64,000 bases of DNA from contig NZ_OY782768.1 in NCBI RefSeq assembly GCF_963678245.1, forward strand, positions 1-64,000, in the 5' to 3' direction. Under the pieces are notes generated by a model, which made no database searches, had not been told where the DNA came from, and worked only from the letters and a program-made list of their open reading frames with translations. Positions within the stretch are counted from its first letter, which is position 1, and each line of letters starts with the position of its first letter. Source of the DNA: an uncultured Sunxiuqinia sp. Lineage in GTDB: Bacteria; Bacteroidota; Bacteroidia; Bacteroidales; Prolixibacteraceae. Position numbers and translations under genes: made by a program. Shown here piece by piece: positions 7,954-17,353 of this stretch.

Positions 7954-9282
7954 CTACTTCATGAATTGCCAAACCGGACTGCAAACCGAAGCGTGTACTT
8001 CCTTTGCAAAATTCAGCATGCCATCGTATCCCGCGAGAGCTTCTTTACGTTCATGATTGTGATCGCAGAAACCTAATCCTAATTTGTACGCGATTGGTCT
8101 TTCTTTCACTCCACCGATAAATAAATCGGCCCCGGTTTGTTTCACGAACTCTGAGAGTTCATTTGGATTGGAATCATCAACGATGATTGTTCCTTCATCA
8201 CACAAGTCTTTCAATAAATCATAGTCGTCCTGATTACCTGTTTGTGAGCCAACCACAACGGCTTTCATTCCGATTAAGCGAAGTGCTTTTACCAGAGAAA
8301 TAGCTTTAAAAGCACCGCCAACATAAATGGCTGCTTTCTTGCCCTCCAGATCCTGACGATACTTTTGTAAGGCAGGCAGCAATTTGCTTAGTTCTTCTTT
8401 TACCAGCTTCCGGGCTTTTTCCATCATTTCGTCTGATTTGAAGAATTTGGCGACTTCGTAAAGTGCGTCCGACATATCTTCAATTCCGAAATAGGAAACT
8501 TTCATAAACGGAATACCGTATTTTTCTTTCATTCCTTTTGCCAGGCCAATCATCGATCCTGAACATTGCACAACGTTTAACTGGGCCGTGTGCGCTTTGC
8601 GAACATCATCTATCCGTCCGTCACCTGTCATACAGGCAACCATGTTCACACCCATTTTTTTGTAGTATTCTGATAACATCCAGAGTTCCCCAGCCAAGTT
8701 AAAATCTCCAAGAATGTTAATACTGTGTTCCGGTGCTTTATAGGTCGTGTCGGTACCCATTAGTTTTGCCAATGCATCGCAAGCCACTTTGTAGCCATCT
8801 TTTTTACTTCCTGCGAAACCTGCTGCCATTACTGGAATAACATCGATGCCTTTTTCGCGTGTAACCCGCCTACACACAGCTTCAACATCGTCGCCAATTA
8901 CTCCAACTATACAGGTTCCATAAACAAAAGCGCCTTTGGGTTTGTACATATCAATCAAACTAGCCAAAGCGTTGTACAGTCGTTCTTCGCCACCAAAAAC
9001 AACTTCTTTTTCTTTTAAATCCGTGGTAAAACTCAACCGGTGAAGTTGTGGTCCGGAAGAAAGAGAACCACGAATATCCCAAGTGTAAGCAGCACAACCA
9101 ACCGGGCCATGAATTAAATGCAAGGCATCGGCAATGGGGTACAACACAACACGTGATCCGCAGAATACACATGCCCGCTGACTGACCGATCCGGCCACAC
9201 TGGCTTTACCACAAGCGATTTTTGCATCGCCATCTCCTTTCGTGAGAATTTGTGTTTGCCTGTCTTTTATAAATGTATTCAT
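7954..9282 (-). CDS. nifE: FeMo-cofactor scaffold subunit NifE
   Basis: NifE is the alpha-like subunit of the NifEN cofactor-maturation complex. The protein is 442 residues from the ATG at 9280-9282 (MNTFIKDRQTQIL). The same frame is open to another ATG at 9351, but that start would translate through a strong hairpin at 9302-9327, so the shorter form is preferred. Conserved features are RACVFCGSR, HGPVGCAAYTW, GTCIVGVIGDD and the cofactor-site-like QLNVVQCSGSM. It lacks the FeMo-co His region and the insert of NifD. It lies 150 bases after nifK. Confidence 0.92.
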   Translation of the reverse strand: MNTFIKDRQTQILTKGDGDAKIACGKASVAGSVSQRACVFCGSRVVLYPIADALHLIHGPVGCAAYTWDIRGSLSSGPQLHRLSFTTDLKEKEVVFGGEERLYNALASLIDMYKPKGAFVYGTCIVGVIGDDVEAVCRRVTREKGIDVIPVMAAGFAGSKKDGYKVACDALAKLMGTDTTYKAPEHSINILGDFNLAGELWMLSEYYKKMGVNMVACMTGDGRIDDVRKAHTAQLNVVQCSGSMIGLAKGMKEKYGIPFMKVSYFGIEDMSDALYEVAKFFKSDEMMEKARKLVKEELSKLLPALQKYRQDLEGKKAAIYVGGAFKAISLVKALRLIGMKAVVVGSQTGNQDDYDLLKDLCDEGTIIVDDSNPNELSEFVKQTGADLFIGGVKERPIAYKLGLGFCDHNHERKEALAGYDGMLNFAKEVHASVCSPVWQFMK

Positions 9283-9301
9283 ACGCTTAATCTTTAGAAG
9301 A

Positions 9302-9327
9302 AAAGGGGGCTGCGGGTAGCCCCCTTT
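9302..9327 (-). terminator. Intra-operon hairpin between nifK and nifE
   Basis: AAAGGGGGCT, loop of six, AGCCCCCTTT: a perfect 10-base-pair GC-rich stem. On the minus strand it is followed by TTTTCTTCT. It sits in the 150-base nifK-nifE gap, so it could end most transcripts after nifK or protect the 3' end of a processed nifHDK message. Confidence 0.7.
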
Positions 9328-9432
9328 CTTATTTGACATTATGAAGAACATGTTTAGAGGGATGTCTCCCTGAAGATCCTTCCATTTTGGCTGAAGAGAA
9401 GGATGTTTTATACATAGAGATAGATGTAAAGA

Positions 9433-10815
9433 TTACATGACAAGTTCGAATGATTCCTCGATAGCTGTTGCATCGATTTTATCCATGATGCCACTCAGGA
9501 TTTTTTCGACGATACGCAAACCTCCCAGATAACCTACCGTTGGGAAATAACTGTGGCCGATACGGTCGATGATTGGGAATCCCATGCGAACGAATGGTAT
9601 ATTTTCATCACGAGCGATGTATTTTCCATAGGTGTTACCAACAATCAGGTCAACGGCCTCTTGTTTAATCCACTGGTGCATCAACAGCATATCAGCTTGA
9701 GGGCCGTTTTTGTATTTGGCTTCCGGGCAACGTCCTGCAAATATCTCTTCCATTCTCCTTGCGAAAGCTTTTCCTGGAGTTCCTGAAACGATGTAAACTG
9801 GTTTCATGTCCATATCCAACAAGAATTCTACTAATGGAATGATGTTATCAGGGTCACCAAAAACAGCTACACGTTTTCCGTATAAGTACTGGTGCATATC
9901 TGTGATAGCGTCAACCAAACGTCCGCGCTCATCGGCAATGGTTTCAGGAATTGAAACTTTACCGGCAGTTGCTAAAGCCTGAATAAAACGGTCAGTTGCT
10001 TTCAATCCAATTGGAAGGTCGGTGATATCATAGGAAACTTTGCACTTGTTGTCCAACATTTTGGCAGCCTTTTCAGTTCCCCAAGCTCCTAGCCCAACAG
10101 TTTTCATGCTATCACCCATGCTAACCATTTCAGGAATAGTCGTACCACCTTTAGGGTACATTTCGTATTTTCCGACCATTGGAGTATCCAAAACATCCGA
10201 GGTATCCGGAAGAAGTACAGATTTAACTTTCATTAATTCTGTGATTCTTTTCAACTCGCGCATGTCAGAAGGTTCTACCCAACCAGACAACAAGTTTATT
10301 TGCTTAATTTTGTCGTCCGTTTTTTCTGCGAAATATTTTGCAAATGCTTCCAACATGTTGGCATAACCAGTAACGTGAGACCCAACGTAAGAAGGTGTTG
10401 AAGCCTGAATTACGTGTCTTCCTTCCGGAATTCGACCATCATCTTTAGCTTTAGCGACGATTTGCCCAAGGTCATCACCAATTGTTTCAGACAAACAGGT
10501 TGAGTGAACAGCGATGATTTCAGGTTCGTAAATTCCGAAGATATTGTCAACCGCTGTCAGCAAGTTGGCTTGTCCTCCAAACACTGAAGCACCCTCGGTA
10601 AATGAACTTGTTGCAGCCATTACCGGCTCTTTGTAGTGACGGGTTAATGCACTTCTGTGATAAGAACAGCATCCTTGCGAACCATGACTATGTGGTAAAC
10701 ATCCGTGCACTCCCAGTGCGGCGTACATTGCTCCGACCGGTTGGCAAGTTTTTGCCGGGTTAACGGTTAGGGCTTTTCGCTCTTTTACTTGATCTGTTGT
10801 ATGTTTTAGTAACAT
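9433..10815 (-). CDS. nifK: Nitrogenase molybdenum-iron protein beta chain NifK
   Basis: NifK forms the alpha2-beta2 MoFe protein with NifD and shares the P-cluster. In the 460-residue protein the P-cluster cysteines are C24, C49 and C107 (TCQPVGA, HGSQGCCSYHR, HSTCLSETIGDD), and STPSYVGSHVTG is also conserved. The N-terminus lacks the roughly 50-60 residues found in Azotobacter NifK, as in clostridial enzymes. There is no VnfG/AnfG delta-subunit gene between nifD and nifK, so this is a Mo enzyme. A strong AGGAGG sequence lies a few bases before the ATG, unusual for Bacteroidota. It is 18 bases downstream of nifD. Confidence 0.96.
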   Translation of the reverse strand: MLLKHTTDQVKERKALTVNPAKTCQPVGAMYAALGVHGCLPHSHGSQGCCSYHRSALTRHYKEPVMAATSSFTEGASVFGGQANLLTAVDNIFGIYEPEIIAVHSTCLSETIGDDLGQIVAKAKDDGRIPEGRHVIQASTPSYVGSHVTGYANMLEAFAKYFAEKTDDKIKQINLLSGWVEPSDMRELKRITELMKVKSVLLPDTSDVLDTPMVGKYEMYPKGGTTIPEMVSMGDSMKTVGLGAWGTEKAAKMLDNKCKVSYDITDLPIGLKATDRFIQALATAGKVSIPETIADERGRLVDAITDMHQYLYGKRVAVFGDPDNIIPLVEFLLDMDMKPVYIVSGTPGKAFARRMEEIFAGRCPEAKYKNGPQADMLLMHQWIKQEAVDLIVGNTYGKYIARDENIPFVRMGFPIIDRIGHSYFPTVGYLGGLRIVEKILSGIMDKIDATAIEESFELVM

Positions 10816-10833
10816 GATAATTCCTCCTGATTT

Positions 10834-12468
10834 TTATGCGTCAATAGTCATACTTCCAACGATTTCAGGCTCATTTTTCCATGGTGTATCTACCAATTTC
10901 CAAATGTTTGTAGCCAACATACGTTGCATTTCTTTGTAGAAGTTAATTGCACCATCAAAGGCCGTGTAAGGACCACCGTAATCATAAGAGTGCAACTGTT
11001 TTAGAGGGACGCCATATTTTTGAACAACGTATTTCTCTTTAATACCAGCACAAAATACATCTGGCTTGTAGAATTCAATCAGCTTCTCCGTTTCCCAGTG
11101 GTTTACATCATCGATAACGAGTGCATTTTTGCTCATCTCAGGCATCATACCAACGTAATCGCTGAATTTGTATCCGGATTTTTCAAGCTCTGCTTTTTTA
11201 GTAGCTAAATCGTCGCGGAACAGTTCTTCATCTTTCGTAACTGTAATTTCCTCAATGTTACGGGTGTCAGCATCAATCTTGATGTTTGGAATTACCTCAC
11301 GTCCTTCGTAGTCATCACGGTGAGCGAACTCATATCCGGCAGAAACAACGTTGATTCCAAGTTCTTTGAAAAGATCTTGATAATGGTGAGCACGAGATCC
11401 ACCAACAAACATCATTGCTAATTTGCCTTCAACTGATGGTTTTACCTCTTGACGAACAGCTTCAACTTTAGCAATTTCGCGTGCGCAAATCTCATCAACT
11501 TTGGTGGTCAATTCAGCGTCGCCAAAATACTCGGCAATTTTCTTCATTGATTTCACCGTTGACTCAGCGCCAACAAAGCTTACTTTAATCCAAGGAATAC
11601 CGTATTTTTCTTCCATCATCTCAGCGATGTAGTTGATTGAGCGGTGACACATGACCATGTTCAAATCGGCCGTGTGTGCATATTCCATACTTTCGATGGT
11701 TGAGTTACCAGAGAAGGTAGACAACAGTTCGATTCCGGCTTCTTCGAATAATGCTTCAATTTCAAAAGCATCACCACCAATGTTGTACTCACCCAATAAG
11801 TTCACCTGAAACTTACCTGAACGTTCGCGGTCGTTCAATCCAACTACGTTTTTGAATACTCCGTTGTTGGCGATGTGGTGACCTGCAGACTGAGATACAC
11901 CGCGGTAACCTTCGCAACTGAATCCGAAAATATTGATGCCTAGTTCTGCTTTCATTTCGCGCGAAACAGCGTGAACGTCGTCACCAATCAAACCAACCGG
12001 ACAAGTTGAGAAAATACCGATTGCTTTAGGCTTGAACATTTCGAACGCTTCGCGAACTGCTTCTTTCAATTTTACTTCTCCTCCGAAAACAATGTTTTCA
12101 TCTTGCATGTCAGTTGAGAAACAGTAGTTAATGAAGTTATCACCACCCTCAGGAACACGTGTTTGGTTCCGACGTGTTAACCAAGCGTAAAAACTACATC
12201 CGATTGGGCCGTGCACCAAGTTAATGATGTCACGTGTGGGCCCTAGAACTACCCCTTTACATCCGGCATAGGTACAACCACGTTGTGTTATGATACCGGG
12301 AACCGTTCTTACATTAGCAAGGATTTCCTTACTTCCCGCCTCCGGTTCATTTATAACCATTGACTTGGCACGCTTTTTAGCGACTTTTCGGGGATATTTT
12401 TTCAGAATCTCTTCTTTGAGTTCTGAAGGATCTGGTAATCCGTTTGTATAATCTATTTTTCTAGCCAT
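10834..12468 (-). CDS. nifD: Nitrogenase molybdenum-iron protein alpha chain NifD
   Basis: NifD carries the FeMo-cofactor, the site of N2 reduction. In the 544-residue protein the P-cluster ligands are C65, C91 and C156 (RGCTYAGCKG, HGPIGCSFYAW, FSTCPVGLIGDD). The cofactor ligands are C274 (NMVMCHRSINY) and H493 (LHSYDYGGPY), and GVSQSAGHH is the homocitrate/His195-equivalent region. Between HRDDYEGR (about 383-390) and ALVIDDV (about 449) there are about 50 more residues than in Azotobacter NifD, the insert known from Clostridium-type enzymes. It lies 15 bases after nifI2, the usual place for NifI-regulated nitrogenases. Confidence 0.97.
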   Translation of the reverse strand: MARKIDYTNGLPDPSELKEEILKKYPRKVAKKRAKSMVINEPEAGSKEILANVRTVPGIITQRGCTYAGCKGVVLGPTRDIINLVHGPIGCSFYAWLTRRNQTRVPEGGDNFINYCFSTDMQDENIVFGGEVKLKEAVREAFEMFKPKAIGIFSTCPVGLIGDDVHAVSREMKAELGINIFGFSCEGYRGVSQSAGHHIANNGVFKNVVGLNDRERSGKFQVNLLGEYNIGGDAFEIEALFEEAGIELLSTFSGNSTIESMEYAHTADLNMVMCHRSINYIAEMMEEKYGIPWIKVSFVGAESTVKSMKKIAEYFGDAELTTKVDEICAREIAKVEAVRQEVKPSVEGKLAMMFVGGSRAHHYQDLFKELGINVVSAGYEFAHRDDYEGREVIPNIKIDADTRNIEEITVTKDEELFRDDLATKKAELEKSGYKFSDYVGMMPEMSKNALVIDDVNHWETEKLIEFYKPDVFCAGIKEKYVVQKYGVPLKQLHSYDYGGPYTAFDGAINFYKEMQRMLATNIWKLVDTPWKNEPEIVGSMTIDA

Positions 12469-12483
12469 AACTTTTCAATTTTA

Positions 12484-12858
12484 TCAAAGTATTGTTGTAC
12501 CGGTCTCACCGGTTCGGACTCGCATGGCATCACCCAGAGGCAATACAAAGATTTTTCCATCGCCCGGATTTGAAGTCTGATTCACTTCGATGATGGTATC
12601 AATTGTAGTTTGAACGTTTTCATCAGAAACAGCAATGTTTAACACACGCTGAGGTCTGAGTCTTGGTTCTTTCCCAAGAAGTTCCAATGCTTCAGGTTGG
12701 TCGTTTTTAACACCTTCCAAAACTTTAGCATCCCAGAGTCCTTTCCCACGTCCGAAGACTTTTCCTGTTGCAGTCATTGATGAAATTCCTGCTTCAGTTA
12801 AGGCCCTCTTTGTAGCGTTCATTTTATCTATGCGTATAATCGCTAATATCATTTTCAT
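12484..12858 (-). CDS. nifI2: PII-like nitrogenase regulator NifI2
   Basis: This 124-residue GlnB-family protein begins MKMILAIIRIDKMNATKRAL and ends in a PII-type C-terminal strand (GDGKIFVLPLGDAMRVRTGE). In methanogens and clostridia, NifI1 and NifI2 together bind NifDK and switch off nitrogenase, with release by 2-oxoglutarate and ATP. The long T-loop region (VFGRGKGLWDAKVLEG onward) lacks a GlnB-type uridylylation Tyr that I can recognise. It lies between nifI1 (19 bases) and nifD (15 bases), exactly the known order nifH-I1-I2-D-K. Confidence 0.93.
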   Translation of the reverse strand: MKMILAIIRIDKMNATKRALTEAGISSMTATGKVFGRGKGLWDAKVLEGVKNDQPEALELLGKEPRLRPQRVLNIAVSDENVQTTIDTIIEVNQTSNPGDGKIFVLPLGDAMRVRTGETGTTIL

Positions 12859-12877
12859 AGTCCTGAATTTTTAGTGT

Positions 12878-13204
12878 TTATAACTCTTTCGATCCGCGAC
12901 TAATAGTATAAGCTTCGTCTACAGGGGTCACAAAGATTTTTCCGTCACCAAAAGCTCCTTTTGGAGTTGTAATTGCAGCGTCCATAATGGCTTTAAGGGC
13001 AAAGTCTTTGTCTTCGTCGTTTACAACAACGATCAACATTTCCTTTGGCAGCTCATCATAAGTAACATCACCAATCTTGATACCGCGTTGTTTTCCGCGA
13101 CCGACGACCGGAATTTTTGTTACTGCAGGGTAACCAGCTTCAAAAAGCGCTGTCAATACTTTACTTGATTTTTCGGGGCGGATAATTGCTCTGATCATTA
13201 ACAT
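12878..13204 (-). CDS. nifI1: PII-like nitrogenase regulator NifI1
   Basis: This 108-residue PII family member (MIRAIIRPEKSSKVL; GFGDGKIFVTPVDEAYTIS-like end) is the partner of NifI2 in direct post-translational control of the MoFe protein. Two ATGs are possible, 13204 and 13198. The first is 8 bases from an AGGAGA sequence and is used here, although typical NifI1 proteins begin close to the second. It follows nifH after 56 bases. Together with NifI2 it suggests ammonium switch-off by protein contact, not by DraT/DraG ADP-ribosylation; no draT or draG is in view. Confidence 0.92.
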   Translation of the reverse strand: MLMIRAIIRPEKSSKVLTALFEAGYPAVTKIPVVGRGKQRGIKIGDVTYDELPKEMLIVVVNDEDKDFALKAIMDAAITTPKGAFGDGKIFVTPVDEAYTISRGSKEL

Positions 13205-13260
13205 ATCTGTGTTCTCCTATTTTTTTGTTAGTTGACTAAATGAAGGGGTGGGGTGATGAA

Positions 13261-14190
<930 letters not shown>

Positions 14191-14262
14191 CTATATGTCT
14201 GATTTTATGAATCTTAAATCTGGAACACTTTTTTGGTAAGGCTTTTTACACTTTCCGGATTT

Positions 14263-14378
14263 CCTACATTTTTGTAAGAAGCCCCTATCTGAACTACATT
14301 TCATGTTGAAAAGCATAAAGCCCTAACTTTAGGGAGTTAGGAGGGTGTTAATATAGGCTTAACCTACATTTATGTGGG
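14263..14378. promoter_or_regulatory. Candidate nif operator region with three related dyads
   Basis: Upstream of nifH, CCTACATTTTTGTAAG (14263-14278) and CCTACATTTATGTGGG (14363-14378) are imperfect palindromes exactly 100 bases apart. A third, weaker copy, CTACATTTCATGTTG, lies at 14294-14308. A separate short inverted repeat, CTAAC/GTTAG, lies near 14324-14340. I find no sigma-54 -24/-12 element and no TAnnTTTG box toward nifH. The region is shared with the divergent CNNM gene, so the dyads could serve either side. Confidence 0.4.
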
Positions 14379-14500
14379 AAATGGCAATTTTTGAGAATGA
14401 GTGCTCCGACTAGATTCTGCTTCTTTTTAAATCCAAACTGGTGATGTCTGGACAAAAAAAAGAAAATTATTAAAGCTGACTATCCTTGAGGCAAAGTCTC

Positions 14501-15667
14501 ATGGAATTATTTGATTGGAAAAGACTCCAAAAGTTTACCTCGGCCTTATTAAAAGAGATCTTCTCTTTTGATCATGTTGGATTGTCCGATACAATTCTTA
14601 TCTTTTCAAAAAAACAAATCACATCTATGGGTATGCTCATCTTTTATCTGGTATTGGCACTGGGAATTTCATTTTTATGTTCCATTCTTGAGTCGGTGCT
14701 TCTTTCGGTCAACATGTCTTTTATTTATTTAAAAGAAGAAAGTGGCAGTCGGCCTGCGAAAGTTTTGAAAAAACTGAAGAACCAGATCGACCGTCCTCTT
14801 GCAGCCATACTTACTTTAAATACCGTAGCTCATACTATTGGTGCGGCAGGTGTTGGATCGGAAGCCACTAAATTGTTTGGTGAGGTTTATTTTGGAATCA
14901 TTTCAGCCGCACTCACGATACTAATCCTTGTGTTTTCCGAGATCATCCCAAAAACCATTGGCGCACAATTCTGGAGACAGCTTTCTTTGCCGTCAGCCAG
15001 AATTATCCAGGTGCTTATCGTTATCACCTATCCGTTAGTGTTACTTACCGAATTTATAAGCAAAATAATTTCGAAAGAGAATAAAAAACAATCCGTTAGT
15101 CGGGAAGAAGTGGCCATGCTGGCATCTCTGGGGCTGGATGAAGGTATTTTTAAAGAAACTGAAAGCAAAATAATCATTAACCTGATCAGGCTCCGGGACA
15201 TTAAAGTGAAAGACATCATGACTCCCCGAACAGTCATGCTCACAGCAGTTGAAACCATGACACTAGCTGAATTTTTTGGACAGGAAAATTTTTTCCAGTT
15301 TTCACGCATTCCTATTTTTCAGGAGAGTATTGATAAAATATCCGGTTATGTATTAAAACAAGATGTGATGGAAAAGCTGGCTGCCGGGGAAAATAACAAT
15401 CAGATTAAGAACCTGAAAAGGGATATTATTGTGAGCTATGAAAATATTACAGTTCCGGTACTTTTCGAAAAACTACTTTTCAAAAAAGAGCATATTGCCC
15501 TGATTATAAATGAATATGGAGGGACAGAAGGATTGGTAACGATGGAAGATATTATTGAAACGATCTTGGGGCTTGAAATCACTGATGAAAGAGACATTCA
15601 AACCGACATGCAAGAACTAGCTCGGGAGCGTTGGGCAAAACGGACTAAGCACATCAACATCAAGTGA
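14501..15667 (+). CDS. CNNM/DUF21 membrane protein with CBS pair
   Basis: The 388-residue protein has an N-terminal DUF21 (CNNM) transmembrane domain (about residues 45-185, with LGISFLCSILESVLLSV and VFSEIIPKTIGA) and a CBS-domain pair (about 225-350, RDIKVKDIMTPRTV and INEYGGTEGLVTMEDIIETILG). Relatives transport or control transport of Mg2+ or other divalent cations. The C-terminal CorC/HlyC domain common in the family is missing; the protein ends soon after the second CBS. A TTG 15 bases upstream is in frame, but the ATG is preferred. It is transcribed away from nifH across a shared 415-base gap. Confidence 0.85.
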   Translation: MELFDWKRLQKFTSALLKEIFSFDHVGLSDTILIFSKKQITSMGMLIFYLVLALGISFLCSILESVLLSVNMSFIYLKEESGSRPAKVLKKLKNQIDRPLAAILTLNTVAHTIGAAGVGSEATKLFGEVYFGIISAALTILILVFSEIIPKTIGAQFWRQLSLPSARIIQVLIVITYPLVLLTEFISKIISKENKKQSVSREEVAMLASLGLDEGIFKETESKIIINLIRLRDIKVKDIMTPRTVMLTAVETMTLAEFFGQENFFQFSRIPIFQESIDKISGYVLKQDVMEKLAAGENNNQIKNLKRDIIVSYENITVPVLFEKLLFKKEHIALIINEYGGTEGLVTMEDIIETILGLEITDERDIQTDMQELARERWAKRTKHINIK

Positions 15668-15774
15668 GAAACAGCGACAAATAGATAGCATAACAACAGC
15701 CTATCCCAACACTAAAACCCTCTAGAACAACACGCTATACAAACACGACAAGAATACCTGTAAATACGTAAATA

Positions 15775-15801
15775 TTTATTACTCATTTGGTACTATATTT
15801 G
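15775..15801 (+). promoter_or_regulatory. Possible promoter of the cell-wall cluster
   Basis: TATATTTG at 15794-15801 is a perfect TAnnTTTG -7 box, 49 bases before the GHL10 start codon. The -33 side is poor: TTTA at 15775-15778 gives a spacing of only 15, and a TTTG at 15785 is too close. Confidence 0.35.
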
Positions 15802-15850
15802 GCAGAATAGACCTATTTTTAGATTTGAAAATCGTTTTAATGATTGATTT

Positions 15851-17350
15851 ATGCGCATAAAGCTATCTATCCTATTTCTATTCCTTTTTCTAACAGGTTT
15901 CTCACAGGTAGTACCCAAGCGAGAATTTAGGGGAGCCTGGGTCGCAACGGTAAATAATATTGACTGGCCTTCAAAGGCAGGGCTAAGTGCAGCGCGGCAA
16001 CAATACGAAGCGATTGCAATACTTAACCTTCTTCAAAAAACGGGGATGAATGCCATTATTTTACAAATTCGTCCTTCGTCGGATAGCTTCTATCCTTCAG
16101 ATCTTGAACCTTGGTCCAGATACCTGTCAGGCAAGCCTGGGGAAGATCCTGGTTATGATCCGCTGCAGTTTTGGATCGAACAATGTCACCTTAGAAATAT
16201 GGAGTTCCATGCCTGGATAAATCCGTTCAGAGTCGCTCTGAAATACGATGACCCCTTGGCGTCAAATCACATTGCGTTTCAACATAAGGACTGGGTACTC
16301 AAATACGGTAATTCCCTGTACTTTGACGCCGGCATGCCAGAAGCCCGGCAATTTATCACGGACGTCGTCGTTGATATTGTACGCCGATATGACATTGATG
16401 CCATCCACTTTGACGACTATTTCTACCCCTACCCGATTATTGGTGAAGCCTTTCCCGATAGCACTTCTTTTAAAAAGCATTGTGGAAATTTTGCCGAAAA
16501 TCAACTTGAAGACTGGCGGAGAAATAATGTTGACCTAACGATTGAAAAATTGAGCAATGCTGTAAAATCAATCAAGCCATGGGTGAAATTTGGAATTAGC
16601 CCGTTTGGCGTCTGGCGTAACATTACAAACGATCCACTAGGCTCAAAAACATCAGCTGGCAATACCAATTACGACCACCTGTATGCCGACGTCGTCAAGT
16701 GGATGAAGAATGGCTGGATTGATTACTTGATTCCTCAAATTTATTGGTACATTGGACATCCGGCAGCCGACTTTGAAACACTCTGCCACTGGTGGAAACT
16801 GCATGCCTATGAACGAGCGCTGTATGTTGGACATGCCCTTTATAAGATAAATCCAGCATCATCAATCATTCAGTGGCAACAAGCCGACCAACTACCCAAA
16901 CAGGTCAGACTCACTCGCGAGATACCCGAGATCGAGGGAAGTGCTTTTTTTAGTGCCCGCCATTTTTATCGCGACCTTATTGGATTTCAAGATACTTTGG
17001 AAAATCAGCTCTATAACTATCCGGCGCTAATTCCCGAAATGCCTTGGATTGACAACCAGGCACCGACGGAACCACGAAAAGTAAAGAAAGGATGGGGAAA
17101 AATACTGAAATGGAAAAAGGATAAATCAGAAATTGAGTTGGATAAGACCAACCGATACATTATATACAGGAATAAAGTTGGACAACAATTTAACCCCAAT
17201 GACCCACGATTTATTTTCAAAATAACTCCGGAGAACAAGATTCATCTCACAAAGAAAGACAATAGGGTGGAATATGAATTTAGGGTTTCTGCGCTCGATA
17301 GGCTGAACAATGAAAGTAAAATCTCGAATCCTGTTATTATTAAATTGTAA
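15851..17350 (+). CDS. GHL10 (glycosyl hydrolase-like 10) family exported protein
   Basis: The 499-residue protein has a signal peptide (about 1-18, ending TGFSQ). The following domain, starting KREFRGAWVATVNNIDWPS, is the GHL10/DUF187 TIM-barrel family. Conserved stretches are MNAIILQIRPSSDSFYPS, HAWINPFR, DIDAIHFDDYFYPYP and DYLIPQIYWYIGH; the Asp/Glu-rich strand ends would be catalytic. The last 100 residues (about 395-499) look like a fibronectin-III-like beta domain. It probably acts in the periplasm on cell-wall or related glycans. It is first in a tight run with GT2, DUF4922, SpoIID and AmpG (3-base gap to the next gene). Confidence 0.88.
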   Translation: MRIKLSILFLFLFLTGFSQVVPKREFRGAWVATVNNIDWPSKAGLSAARQQYEAIAILNLLQKTGMNAIILQIRPSSDSFYPSDLEPWSRYLSGKPGEDPGYDPLQFWIEQCHLRNMEFHAWINPFRVALKYDDPLASNHIAFQHKDWVLKYGNSLYFDAGMPEARQFITDVVVDIVRRYDIDAIHFDDYFYPYPIIGEAFPDSTSFKKHCGNFAENQLEDWRRNNVDLTIEKLSNAVKSIKPWVKFGISPFGVWRNITNDPLGSKTSAGNTNYDHLYADVVKWMKNGWIDYLIPQIYWYIGHPAADFETLCHWWKLHAYERALYVGHALYKINPASSIIQWQQADQLPKQVRLTREIPEIEGSAFFSARHFYRDLIGFQDTLENQLYNYPALIPEMPWIDNQAPTEPRKVKKGWGKILKWKKDKSEIELDKTNRYIIYRNKVGQQFNPNDPRFIFKITPENKIHLTKKDNRVEYEFRVSALDRLNNESKISNPVIIKL

Positions 17351-17353
17351 TTC

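Noticed and set aside
9283-9351. Longer start for NifE
   Set aside because: It would place a strong hairpin inside the coding region and add residues not seen in NifE proteins.
10834-12468. Vanadium or iron-only nitrogenase alpha subunit
   Set aside because: No delta-subunit gene lies between the D and K genes, and NifE, NifN, NifV and the molybdate importer are in the same operon, as for a Mo enzyme.
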